Positions 24,501 to 34,879 of a DNA stretch of 64,000 nucleotides are shown here, in pieces. Positions within the stretch are counted from its first letter, which is position 1. Each line of letters starts with the position of its first letter. Made by a program: the position numbers and the translations under genes. The stretch comes from Arthrinium phaeospermum (taxonomy: Eukaryota > Ascomycota > Sordariomycetes > Amphisphaeriales > Apiosporaceae), in assembly GCA_006503535.1 (NCBI GenBank), contig QYRS01000002.1, forward strand, positions 4,154,001 to 4,218,000. The letters are read 5' to 3'. The notes under the pieces were generated by a model. It did not search any database. It saw only the letters and a program-made list of their open reading frames with translations, and was not told the origin of the DNA.

Positions 24501-26005
24501 ACGCAGCAATGGCGACTCCTTCCATCAACACGGTAGCCAGGTTGCCGCAGAATCTCACCACAAGACCTGGTTGTGTGCCTGTCGTCATGGTGTCTGGGAC
24601 AGTGATCTATATCGCCGAGCTTGAGCTACAGCCGAAACCGGTTATGCGGCATTTCAAACTAGGTCGGAAGCCAGTTAAAGTGCTCCATTCCCAAAGACTC
24701 AACGCTCTCTTGGTCGTTGTAGCTGATGAGTTCGATGACAATCGACACTCGCTGCTCTTCATCGATGCGGACACTGGGGAAGACCTTTCAATGCCCGTTA
24801 ACAGTACTATGGAGGAGACCGACTATATCTCGGGGCTTGGAGATGAAGACATATATGTCCGCTCCATTGCGAGCTGGAGATACCAGCGAGATGGCAGGGA
24901 GTGGGACTACATCGTGCTGGCGACAAGCTCCTCATCCCAGGACTATGGGCGGCTGTTGGTCATTAGCGCTGAGGCGGTCACCATAGAGGGGGAGGAATCC
25001 GGGACTAGTGAAAGTCACCAAGGCCCTCCGCGCAGAATCCGATTCTGGACAAAGTGGAGATCCAAAGCATATGGCGCACCGATGCACTCGGTTACAACCG
25101 ACTCGCACGGCGTATTTCTCTGCGCCGGCACGGAGGTTCATTATGAGATCATAGACATGGTGGACAGAAAGCTGAAGACGGCCAAAGTGCATGAGCTGGG
25201 TTCCCCAGCCCAATGGATGGAGGTGGTGGATGGAAAACTGCATGTGGTTACCTCACGGGAATCCCTCGAGGTGCTTGACTACAAGAGCGACCCACAAGAC
25301 GGCAACATGATCCGTCTCTACAGTGACGACAAGGCCAAACTTGGCTTGCACTGCATGGAGGCTGGCGATGCCTCACAGGCGGCCAGTGTGCAGCAAGTAA
25401 CACTACTATCCGACGCCTATTGCGGGCTTTGGGGTTTGTGGCAACCTCCACACACACGCACTCTCTGGTCTGTGTTTCTGGCCGAGCTTCCAACCACGAT
25501 TAGGCGTTTCGGGCGATGCCGATCCAGGCCCCAGTGGCAGTCGTACAGACGTACCTTGCAATACGACCGCATTCGTAGCAGTCCAGATGATGCTGATATC
25601 ATTGGTCTTGCTATCGACGGATCCATGCATCATTTCGTCCTTCTCGGCAGCGACGCATGGCGACTTCTTAGGTTTATCCACAACCTCGCTTTGCAGTCTC
25701 TGATGATCTGCCCGTTCTTCTGGGACGCGGACGCGATGGCAGACATTGACGGATTGAACCCAGAGCCTCAAAACGGCTCCGTCAAAGAGAAGCACGTAGA
25801 CGGCGATATCTTACAACGCTGCTATGACAGGCATGCCCTCGAGGAGTTGATGGCAGACCCCGGACATTACTATCGGTTCAGGGAGCTTCTAACGGCGCTG
25901 GACCAGGGCCGACATGTTGAGAGTTTCACGGAGTCGACGAGCAGTAGGCGGTATTTCGAGCTTGGGTATGCAGTATTACGATATTACCTGTCTCCCGTCT
26001 TTTAG
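21578..26005 (+). CDS. CPSF-A/DDB1/SF3B3-superfamily multi-propeller protein (MMS1_N domain)
   Basis: Five exons, 21578-21808, 22030-23160, 23222-23712, 23763-24091 and 24150-26005, sum to 4038 nt and 1345 aa with all phases matching. The N-terminus (SRNHDVAFIGDNFIQIREL) and the repeated beta-rich segments fit the MMS1_N / beta-propeller layout shared by SF3b130/Rse1, Cft1/CPSF160, DDB1 and Mms1. Examples are FLALVLERGALVFLYL, HMAVDPSSRYLTLGCAQSN, RLPAFLKNGDVIYLAREDG and DIIGLAIDGSMHHFVLL. A conserved C-terminal helix-rich part ends near YFELGYAVLRYYLSPVF. The sequence does not settle which subfamily it is. It looks more like the fungal 'thermotolerance' / Mms1-like group than Rse1 or Cft1, which have stronger signatures. 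Likely a nuclear scaffold for protein complexes. The 221-nt first intron is long for this gene. Confidence 0.75.
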
Positions 26006-27137
26006 GCGGGGAGGCAGAAGGGAGAAGAGAATAGAGCAGGGTACATCACGACTGGATTCCCCGAGTTTGGGTGGTGTAATAGCCTCCAGGTACCAATATC
26101 AACACTTGGCTGGCTTTTGACGAGTATACCTTTGTCTGGGTGGTATGAAGTCAAACTCGAGTTTATTATGACTCGAGATAACACAAGTAGAATACCAATG
26201 AGTGGCCGGCTACCTTCGGTTCCAAGCTCGTGGCTGTCAACTTGAATGTAGGATACCTAACCATGGACCTATACAATTAATGACATCCCAATGGCCATCC
26301 TGCCCCAAGTTATGCAAGTGGGGGAAACAATGCCCAACTCGATTTGCGCATCGCGGCTATATGCATAAAGAGCTCAATTCAACGCAAGCGCTCGTCGATC
26401 TATTCTTGTCCTTGCCGCCGGGGAGAGAGAGGTGAGAGAGAGGGCTTTCGAGGCGTCAGAACGCACAGGCCAGCCTCCCACAAATTTGGAAAATGCCAAA
26501 GGTGTGTTACCGAGGGGCTAATCAGCGCAGTGCTTTTTATCTTTGGCTGCTACCCCGCCATGCCACCACGACATATTTGCAGGTGAGATACATGTAGTAG
26601 TAAGGATGCTGTCCCGTGACATGCCACTGCTGGCTTTTGCTTTTGGTCGAGGACAGTATGGATAATGAGAGATAGAAATAACCAGTATCTCATGAAAAAG
26701 TTATAGAGTTTTATATAAACATACAAAGTACCTTGGCACTCTGACACATCCAGCGCTTGTGACATTCAATTTTTTCCCCCCATGTACGTTTCGGGGTTAA
26801 GCTCAGGTCTATGAGTCCTTGTGGCAGCATATACAAGCTGTACAAATACCTGAGGTTGCGGTTCTACCTAGGCACGTAAATGTACCTACCGCAAGTACGT
26901 AGGCAGGCCATTGAACCTCCGTCGCCCCCACAATTCCCACTTCACATCGAGACCTCTCTCGACCAAAGAAGAATCCAGATCGGCTCCTAGCTAGCTGGTT
27001 TTCTTGCTTTCCTATTACCACTTGACATATCTTGAGCCACTCGAGTTTGTCGCCCAACCCCATCCTTTCACCGACTGGTTGGCTTCCTGACTTGAATTCG
27101 GATCCGGTTCTCACATCATCAACCAGCCCTACTCAAG
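26006..27137. other. Spacer upstream of FUN12
   Basis: Holds the 3' flank of the CPSF-A-like gene and the promoter and leader of FUN12. TAGGTA/TACCTA-type motifs cluster at about 26865-26905. The stretch 27040-27137 is a pyrimidine-rich leader. No gene supported. Confidence 0.5.
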
Positions 27138-30100
27138 ATGCCGCCCAAAAAGGGAAAGAAGGGCAAGGCCGCCGACGACTGGGAGAACGAGCTCGGCGAG
27201 TCCATCGCTCCCGCCAACGGCGATGCCGCACCCCCGGCTGAAGGCGACGCCGACGCCGCCGGAGAAGAGGAGGAGGCCCCCACCGGTCTGATGGCCATGA
27301 TGCGCAAGAACCGCGAGAAGCGCAAGAAGAAGGGCCTGTCTGAAGACTTTGTCGACCCGGACGCCAACAAGCCCAGCGAGCCCATCGAGGATCTGACCGC
27401 CAAGGCCCCCATCGAGGCGACAGCCGACGACGAATTCGCCCTCCCCGAGAAGAAGGGCAAGGGTGGAAAGGGTGGCAAGCAGCAGCCCGCCAAGGCCGCA
27501 GCTAACGCCGACGACGTGGGCGAGGATGGTCGCATGCTCACAAAGGCCGAGAAGGAGAAGCTGAAGAAGGAGCGAGAGAAGCAGCGAAAGAAGGAACAGG
27601 TAAGACGAATCTCTGCATGCCTCTCTGCATGCCGAACGCTCTGTAAACTCACACGTTCTTGAACCCAGGCTGCGTTGAAGAAGAAGACTGCTCCCGCCCC
27701 CAAGGCCGAGGCTGCGAAGCCCGCTGCAGAGGAGAAGAAGGCTGCTGCTCCCGAGCCGGAAGCCGCTGCGCCCGCCGCCGGCAAGAAGGGCAAGAAGCTC
27801 CCGCCACACCTGGCTGCTCTCCAGAAGCAGCAGGAGGACCTGAAGAGGCAACGCGAGGAGGCCGAGAGGCTGGCCGCCGAAGAGAAGCGTCGCATCGAGG
27901 AGGAGGAGAAGAAGGACGCCGAGGAAGAAAAGCGAAAGGAAGAGGAGAGGGCCCGCAAGAAGCAAAAGGAGAAGGAGAGGATCGAGCAGCTGAAGAAGGA
28001 GGGCAAGTTCATGACCAAGGCACAGAAGGAGGAGAAGGCCCGCAACGAGCGCAAGCTGCAGCAGATGCTTGCTGCCGGTATCAAGGTGGGCCCGCAAGAC
28101 GCAGAGGCAGCCGAGAAGAAGAAGAAGGCAGCCGACAACCGAAAGCGCGGCAAGAAGGTATGCTCTCGAGGAAAACACACCATGGGGTTTGTCCTGTCGC
28201 ACCGCTAACACTCTGACGCAGGTTGACGAGGAAAAGGCACTGGCCGAAGCTGCTGAGCGTGCCCGCCAACAGGCTGAGGCCGCCGCCAAGGAGGCCGAGG
28301 AGAAGGCCGCCAAGGAGAAGGCCGAGGCTGAAGCCGCCGCCAAAGCTGCCGCCGCGAAACAAGATAGCGACTTGGAAGACGACTGGGAGGCTGCTGCTGC
28401 TTCGGACGAGGATGTCAAGGATAGCTGGGATGCCGACTCTGACGAAGAAGGCGCCAAGGGCGAGAAGGACCAAGACAAGAAGGAGCTCCCTTCAAGGCCG
28501 AAGCCAGAGGATTCCGAGTCCGAATCCGAGTCCGAGTCCGAGGAGGATTCGTCCGAGGACGAGGAGCAGACCGCCGCACAAGCAGCCGAAGCTCAGCGGA
28601 AGAAGGAGGCTGCCGAGAGGCGAGAGAAGGCCCACCAAGCCGCCATGGCCGCACGTTCGAAAGACAACCTCCGATCTCCTATCTGCTGTATTCTGGGACA
28701 CGTCGATACCGGAAAGACCAAGCTGCTGGACAAGATCCGACAGACCAACGTCCAGGAAGGCGAAGCCGGTGGTATCACTCAGCAGATTGGTGCCACCTAC
28801 TTCCCCGTCGATGCCATCAAGCAAAAGACACAGGTCGTCAACCGCGACGGATCCTTCGAGTTCAAGGTCCCCGGTCTGCTGGTCATCGATACCCCTGGTC
28901 ACGAGTCTTTCTCCAACCTCCGATCCCGTGGTTCCTCGCTCTGTAACATTGCCATCCTGGTTGTCGATATCATGCACGGTCTCGAGCCTCAGACTCTCGA
29001 GTCCATGAAGCTGCTGCGTGACCGCAAGACACCCTTCGTCGTGGCGCTGAACAAGATTGATCGTCTGTACGGCTGGAAGAAGGTCGACAACAACGGCTTC
29101 CAGGAGAGTTTGGCGCTTCAGAACAAGGGCGTGCAGAACGAGTTCAAGAACCGTCTCGACCAGACCAAGGTCGCCTTCGCCGAGCAGGGTTTCAACGCCG
29201 AGCTCTTCTACGAGAACAAGTCGATGGCGAAGTTCGTCTCCTTGATCCCCACTTCGGCCCACACCGGAGAGGGTATCCCCGATATGCTGAAGCTCATTCT
29301 CCAGCTGACGCAGGAGCGCATGGTTGGCTCTCTGATGTACCTGTCCGAGGTTCAGGCCACCGTCCTCGAAGTCAAGGCCATCGAAGGTTTCGGTATGACT
29401 ATCGATGTGATTCTCTCCAACGGTGTTCTGCGCGAGAGCGACAGGATAGTGGTCTGTGGTACCGAGGGTGCCATCGTAACAAACATCCGAGCCCTTTTGA
29501 CCCCGGCGCCCCTTAAGGAACTGCGCGTCAAGTCGGCATACGTCCACAACAAGGAAGTCAAGGCCGCCATGGGTGTCAAGATCAGTGCACCCGGTCTCGA
29601 GGGAGCCATTGCCGGTTCCCGACTGTTGGTCGTTGGCCCCGATGACGATGAGGATGATCTGGCCGATGAGGTCGAGGGTGATCTCAACAAGCTCTTCAGC
29701 CGAGTCGAGAAGTCTGGACGCGGTGTTACGGTGCAGGCGTCGACTCTGGGTTCCCTGGAAGCGCTGCTTGATTTCCTGAAGGACATGAAGATCCCCGTCG
29801 CCAACGTCGGTATTGGCCCCGTGTACAAGCGCGACGTGATGCAGTGCGGTACCATGTTGGAGAAGTCGCCCGACTACGCCGTCATGCTCTGCTTCGATGT
29901 CAAGGTCGACAAGGAAGCCTCGGCCTATGCCGACGACAATGGCATCAAGATCTTCACGGCCGACATTATCTACCATCTGTTCGACAACTTCACCAAGCAC
30001 ATGGAGGAGCAGCTTGCCAAGAAGAAGGAAGAGTCCAAGATGCTGGCAGTCTTCCCCTGCGTGCTCAAGCCCGTCGCCGTGTTCAACAAGACGAACCCTA

Positions 30101-30513
30101 TCGTCGTCGGTGTTGATGTGATCGAGGGAAGTCTCCGGATCAACACCCCTATCGCCGCGGTCAAGACCAACTCTGCCGGACAGAAGGAAGTTATTGGCAT
30201 CGGCAGAGTGTAAGTTATCCGCCACCACCAACCCTTTGTTACTGCAAGTACTGACATTACGTGATTTAGAACGAGTATCGAAAGAGAGCACAAGCAGATC
30301 CCGGTGTGTAAGAAGGGCCAGCCTTCGGTAGCCGTCAAGATCGAAATGGGCAACTCGCAACCTACCTACGGTCGCCAGCTCGAGGAGGACGACACCCTTT
30401 ACAGTCTGATTTCTCGTGCCAGTATCGACACGCTCAAGCAGTTCTACCGCAAGGACATGACGAACGATGACTGGCAGCTGATTATCAAGCTGAAGCCCTA
30501 CTTCGACCTGTAA
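27138..30513 (+). CDS. FUN12: Translation initiation factor eIF5B
   Basis: Four exons, 27138-27599, 27669-28157, 28222-30209 and 30270-30513, encode 1060 aa. Residues 1 to about 460 are a highly charged, Lys/Glu-rich, disordered N-terminal extension with long heptad-like EEKRR/KKEE runs and a serine-aspartate/glutamate tract (SESESESE), as in eukaryotic eIF5B. The GTPase domain has G1 GHVDTGKT (476-483), switch II DTPGH (540-544) and NKID (594-597). Beta-barrel domain II, the alpha/beta/alpha domain III and the C-terminal domain IV (ending KLKPYFDL) follow. The factor catalyses 60S subunit joining after eIF2 release. Its C-terminal tail contacts eIF1A and initiator tRNA. The start is preceded by CAAG and followed by [20 protein letters not shown], the usual fungal eIF5B beginning. 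The last intron splits a Val codon. Confidence 0.97.
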
Positions 30514-31359
30514 ACGGGTGGGTATCTCTGAAACAAGCTTAGCCCCGAAAACAAAACTTGGCAATTTGCTCAACTGGGTAGAAAGAGAGTGAGTGTATGG
30601 CTTGGAGAGTGGGAGCCAGTCGAGGATGGACCAAAAGGAATTCGAGAAACGTGTATTGTACGAGACACTGTTTTTAGAAAGGCATGACGGAATGACGAAA
30701 AAGCTGCATCGTACTTTGTATTTATTTTTCTCCCCTTAACTGCCTCGAGGTCCCGGTAATGAGGTAATGAATCCCAGGTGGGGTGGGTAGGCGGGAGTCT
30801 TCGTTCCCTCCCCGAAAGAGATTCATCGTTTCCTTTATTTCGGCGTTCGGCTCTACCATTTGATTCATAGGTCTAGAAAATTCGTCTCTCTTGCTGTACC
30901 ATTGTGGACTTCTTGTTCGTATGTGTGTTGATGTGCTTTATGCTGGAGGTAGTCGGTGCGTTGCTCGTGGCCAAGGCTGGCCGGGTGATGATATGTGAGC
31001 TGTAGCATTTCAGGCTGTGAGGGATGGTTTATACTTATGGCCGCATGACATGAGTAATCTCTTCGTTATAGAACGAGCAACACCAGCGCTTCGCGCCTTC
31101 GCGTTGCTATTTGAATCGTAGAGACGCGCTGCCCCTTTCCCTCAGTAACGCCAGCACCCTCCCATCTTTAGATACTCCCCTCGCCAGCGATCCCGGCGCC
31201 CCGGTCGAAGCCAGCACCTTCTATCACATTACCCCCTCCTATCGATGGCTAGGTACCTACATCATATTGGTTACATAACGCATCTACACAGCACGTTCTC
31301 CTCTTCCCCTAAAGTGAGTCACGTGGAAGTATTCCTTTCCTCCAGGCACGAATCATACT
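30514..31359. other. FUN12 3' flank and following spacer
   Basis: AT-rich 3' flank with a T-rich block at 30716-30733. A palindromic TAGGTACCTA lies at about 31250-31259. Nothing else supported. Confidence 0.45.
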
Positions 31360-31533
31360 ATGAAAGCGGACATGGAGAAAGTAAAGGCAGTCTTCGACAT
31401 CATCGTGAAGGAAGTGCTGTCCGCGGACCGCCGACACAAGGCCGCCGTACAACAGATCCGAAGCGAGGAAGCCGAAGCCTTCTACGATGTGGAGATCATG
31501 GAGAAGAAGCTTGAGCTGGGAGGGGAATCATAG
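31360..31533 (+). CDS. Possible small protein or terminal exon (57 aa)
   Basis: A 57-codon frame starting MKADMEKVKAVFDIIVKEVL and ending KKLELGGES. Third codon positions are predominantly G or C, like the real genes here and unlike the spacers, and the product is charged and likely helical (EEAEAFYDVEIMEKK). The frame is open upstream only to 31318 (stop at 31315). A possible acceptor (TTTCCTCCAG ending at 31345) lies just upstream, so this could be the last exon of a longer gene whose earlier exons I cannot identify. I recognise no family. It could also be a remnant of a decayed gene. Confidence 0.35.
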   Translation: MKADMEKVKAVFDIIVKEVLSADRRHKAAVQQIRSEEAEAFYDVEIMEKKLELGGES

Positions 31534-31580
31534 ATGGTATTGCTTATTTAAAAATCTATAAGGATTCCTATGGTGAGGTT

Positions 31581-31600
31581 GAACCACCAACAGGTGGTTC
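31581..31600. repeat. Perfect 8-bp inverted repeat (4-nt loop)
   Basis: GAACCACC, loop AACA, GGTGGTTC. It lies between the small ORF and tRNA-Ala. No run of T follows that would make it a Pol III terminator for the minus-strand tRNA. Function unknown. Confidence 0.6.
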
Positions 31601-31785
31601 TCGCAAGGAAGGAAGGAGCAGAGCGGCGGCTCCACTTAGCGCCCCACTAAAGCCTTCCATCCGCCCTCAAAAGCAGTATACCTTTGAATATACTCTTGAC
31701 AGAGACAAAAGACATAAAAGAGGCAAATAACGGCAAAAGGATGCATTTCCGGTGTCATATAGACGCCAGAGAGCGCAAAAAACAG

Positions 31786-31892
31786 TGGAGAGGCTGGGAA
31801 TCGAACCCAGAACCTTTTCCATGAAGTCACGTGATCAACCAGGTGGTTGGTCGCCATGCTAAGGAAACGTCATACCACTAGACCACATCCCC
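31786..31892 (-). tRNA. tRNA-Ala(AGC) with a 35-nt intron
   Basis: Minus strand, 107 nt. Exon 1 is 31892-31857 and exon 2 is 31821-31786; the intron lies after position 37 (31856-31822), the canonical site. Acceptor stem GGGGATG pairs with CCTCTCC and includes the G3:U70 pair that identifies alanine tRNA, with discriminator A73; the only mismatch is U6-C67. D-arm (GTC/GAC with AGTGGTA in the loop), anticodon stem TTTCC/GGAAA (all five pairs), loop T-T-AGC-A-T and T-arm CTGGG-TTCGATT-CCCAG are all present. The intron can fold a small hairpin (CAACCA/TGGTTG). CCA is not encoded, as expected in eukaryotes. A34 would be modified to inosine to read GCU and GCC. Confidence 0.93.
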
Positions 31893-32430
31893 TGTTACTG
31901 TTGAGAGTCTTTGAGTCTATAGCAGTATATATTACCCGCATAGCAGCCCACACCCACATCTAGGCTGTACCCACCGCTGATTGCTATTGCACATCAACGA
32001 TGAGAAGTATGCATATTGTCGCTTCGGAAGACTGCAGAATATCATGGCTGAGTATTGGTGGTTAAATAATGCACTCTCTGTTCCGGCGACTTATGGTATG
32101 TATGGACAATATGTGAGTAGGGAAACAGACAGTCACTCAAGCAACTTATTTGGCATGATGTGTACTGCATTGTCATCTACAAATCATCGTTTACCTATAG
32201 TCCTGGCTCACTTACATAGCAATTAGCTGTCTAAGTCAATCTCTCAAAACAGCAGAATTCAGCCTACAGACCTCAGGACCACTGCGGACATTCAAGTTCA
32301 TCAATTCGTATTGTTGATTATCAGCAGATGACATTAGTAGGCAGGAGGAGTACATGAACCGATAGATAGCTAGGAGGAGTTGATACCCAAAGATTAGATG
32401 CAAATGATAAGGGGAACAACTCCAGAGCCT
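31893..32430. other. Spacer between tRNA-Ala and the acidic 590-aa gene
   Basis: Upstream flank of the minus-strand tRNA gene and 3' flank of the minus-strand gene that ends at 32431. AT-rich from 31915 to 32400. No gene seen. Confidence 0.5.
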
Positions 32431-34203
32431 TCACGTCAATGCCACTGCAGCTGTTCCGGAATCTTCGGCGAGCCCTTTCTCTGTACGGGCGACCCGGTCC
32501 CTGCAGTCGTCTCGCTCCTTCTCGAGCCTCACGATCGCAGCCTCTGCCTTCTCCCTCGTCGCCGCCGTCTCCTCTCCGGCCGGGATGCCGGCCGCCCACC
32601 GCCGCAAGCGCTCCAGATCCTTCTCGCTCGATTCTGGAGTCTCCTGTTCGGCTGGGACCTTCTCCTTTTTGGGTTTCTCACGGGGTCTCGCGGGGTCGTC
32701 CAACTCGGCCACGCGGTCCGCGCCGCACAAGCGTACGGCGTCGGCGCGAGAGGCTTCCGTGGCCCGCTGGAGGAGCGCGGTTCGCCTGGTCTTAGGAGGG
32801 AGCGAGTTGAGATCGCCTCGTCTAATCTTTTTGCGTGGAGGCTCTCCTTCGCCATCACCGTCTGGTTGCTTCTGTGCCCCTTTCTCCTTCTCTTCCTCTT
32901 TCTTTCGCCACTTCGTGCTCAACAATCTATATCCGTCGTCCCCCCGAATTTTCTCGTATTCCAGCAGCGGCAGATCCGCCGTCCTCCGCCACTGACCCCC
33001 GGGGAACTCCCTCTCACGCAGCGCCTCCGACTCCCTCAGCCGGCGGGCTGAGGCCTCCCGCCTCCTCTCGCCACAGAAAAGCTCCCAGCGCGCCTCCCAT
33101 TCCTCGCCGGGTGTTTTGGCCGACGCGATGCGGGCCCGGTATCGCTCCAAGTCCTGGTCGTGGCGCTCCAGCTCGTATTTGGCCGATATTGCTTCGCTCT
33201 TGGGCGGCCATGCGGCGTCATATTTGATGCCCGCCGAGACGTGGCGGCGCTCCAGGGCCACCTCGAACGCGTCGCCGTCGAAGTCGTCGGGCCAGCCGTG
33301 TTCTTTGTACAGCGCTGCCAGCGGTGGGTCGTAGAATTCGTCTGTATCTGTGTCGACCCAGGCTCCGTATCCTCCCGGGCCGAGGATTGGGGTCTCGTGT
33401 TGGCGGTACCAGCGGTTGATGTCGCGTAAGACGGTGGCAGCAGACCGTGCATCAATTTGGGCTATCGTGCCGTCCTCTTCTACCACCCCGGTGTCAATCT
33501 CGTAGTCTTCATCGTCGGCGTCTTCTTCCAGATCCGAGACGCCACTGTCGGCATCGTGGTCGTCGTAGTAGCCTTCTTCTTCTTCGTCGTCTTCACCTTG
33601 GCCATCTGACCCATCGTTGTTTGCATTTTCAACACCCGCCCCGTCATCGTCTGCATCAATCCCCTCGTCGTCACCATCCTCATCCTCGTCATCCGACGCC
33701 ACCTCGCCGTTCCTGGCTTCGATGTTGGGATCGTCGCAGAAGTTGCCGCTCTGGCCTACGATACATATCTTGTCCGTCCTGGTGTCGTAGATAATGACAC
33801 TGTTGCAGTCGCCACAATCGGACAGGGCAGTGTACCAGGGTCGCATGTACGGGCCGTTATCGGCGTTGTAATCATCGCCTTCAGGACCATCATGCAACGG
33901 ATCACGCCCCTGTTTGACTTGCTCCTTGTCTCGGAAGTCGGCGAACTCGCCGCCCTGGAAGAAGTGCTCTCGATCACGTGGGCAGACATAGGGGAGGATG
34001 CTGTAGAGATAGATGACGGCGGGGGCCAGGCCGAGCGACTCGTACAGGGGCATGAGCTCGCTGACGTCGTGGGGCCCGACCTCGACCTGGCTGGGTTCCA
34101 GGTATCGCATTTCGACTAGAGTCTTGTAGATGACTAGTAGGAGGTCGGCCACCCTGTGAAGCCGGGCCTTCTGCTTGAGTGGGATGCTATCGAGAATATC
34201 CAT
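32431..34203 (-). CDS. Conserved fungal protein of unknown function, acidic (590 aa)
   Basis: Single-exon frame of 590 aa with strong GC3 bias. Residues 1-160 look folded (MDILDSIPLKQKARLHRVAD, LGLAPAVIYLYSILPYV, PWYTALSDCGDCNSVIIYD). They include a CGDC pair and a predicted beta-strand segment DKICIVGQSGNF. Residues about 165-245 are an extremely acidic Asp/Glu tract. The second half has a short aromatic region (RWYRQHETPILGPGGYGAW, YDPPLAALYKEHGWPDDF) and then a long charged Arg/Glu/Lys-rich tail with likely coiled coil and nuclear-localisation-like basic patches (PPRKKIRRG). I do not recognise the family. The N-terminal part resembles hypothetical proteins of filamentous ascomycetes in style, but I cannot name one. 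No signal peptide or membrane segment. Confidence 0.8.
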   Translation of the reverse strand: MDILDSIPLKQKARLHRVADLLLVIYKTLVEMRYLEPSQVEVGPHDVSELMPLYESLGLAPAVIYLYSILPYVCPRDREHFFQGGEFADFRDKEQVKQGRDPLHDGPEGDDYNADNGPYMRPWYTALSDCGDCNSVIIYDTRTDKICIVGQSGNFCDDPNIEARNGEVASDDEDEDGDDEGIDADDDGAGVENANNDGSDGQGEDDEEEEGYYDDHDADSGVSDLEEDADDEDYEIDTGVVEEDGTIAQIDARSAATVLRDINRWYRQHETPILGPGGYGAWVDTDTDEFYDPPLAALYKEHGWPDDFDGDAFEVALERRHVSAGIKYDAAWPPKSEAISAKYELERHDQDLERYRARIASAKTPGEEWEARWELFCGERRREASARRLRESEALREREFPGGQWRRTADLPLLEYEKIRGDDGYRLLSTKWRKKEEEKEKGAQKQPDGDGEGEPPRKKIRRGDLNSLPPKTRRTALLQRATEASRADAVRLCGADRVAELDDPARPREKPKKEKVPAEQETPESSEKDLERLRRWAAGIPAGEETAATREKAEAAIVRLEKERDDCRDRVARTEKGLAEDSGTAAVALT

Positions 34204-34879
34204 GGTGTCTCTCTGACTTGCTTTGCAGTTTGGTTGGAAGAACGTGCAGGTAAGGTACGTTTCTCACGAGGCATTGGAGGCCATTTATATATCATACAAT
34301 TGAAACTCTCGAGGGGAAAAGCTGCCTGTCATGAACCAGCATTGGCAATTTGCGGCACAGCTCTGCCGCCTTTGTGAGTAGATTGCCAGGCGTGGCGCCA
34401 TCATGCCTTTCTGCCTGGGAGAAGGCCCACCCAACCCCTGAAGAGGCATCGTTCCTGCCTAGAATACATGTATGCATCGTTTCAATACACCAAATGCCCG
34501 AAGGCCTGCCTAGAATATGTGAGTGCGAAGATAAAGGGTACAAAGCTGGAATATGTACGGGGTACTTTGGCAATCAATATTTCCCACGATGAAGTAGCTT
34601 TCAAAATGCTTGTTTAAGATTGGGTGAGAAATGTTGATTCTGCCGCAAACAATTGCGTGTAAGTCAAGACGGGACTGATAAACCCCACGTTGGCGATGTG
34701 ACCGATAAGCTCCAAGGCCCCACTAAATTTTCAGAATTGTAGCTTCCGCCGTGACACCCCTCAGAAGAGTCAGGTATTGAATGATTCGGATGCATCATTC
34801 GAGCCACTATCCTTAAGATCAGCCGTCTTTCTTTTCCCTTTCCTTTATTTCGGTCTCGCGAACCAGCTTCCGGCCCACC
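34204..34879. other. Divergent promoter region, 590-aa gene / RPC37
   Basis: A 676-bp spacer between two divergent starts. Short frames at 34292-34592 on both strands lack coding bias. The last 60 bp before 34880 are pyrimidine-rich leader sequence. Confidence 0.5.

Noticed and set aside
28492..30573. 693-codon open frame antisense to eIF5B
   Set aside because: Same mirror effect over a long GC3-rich exon; no family resemblance.
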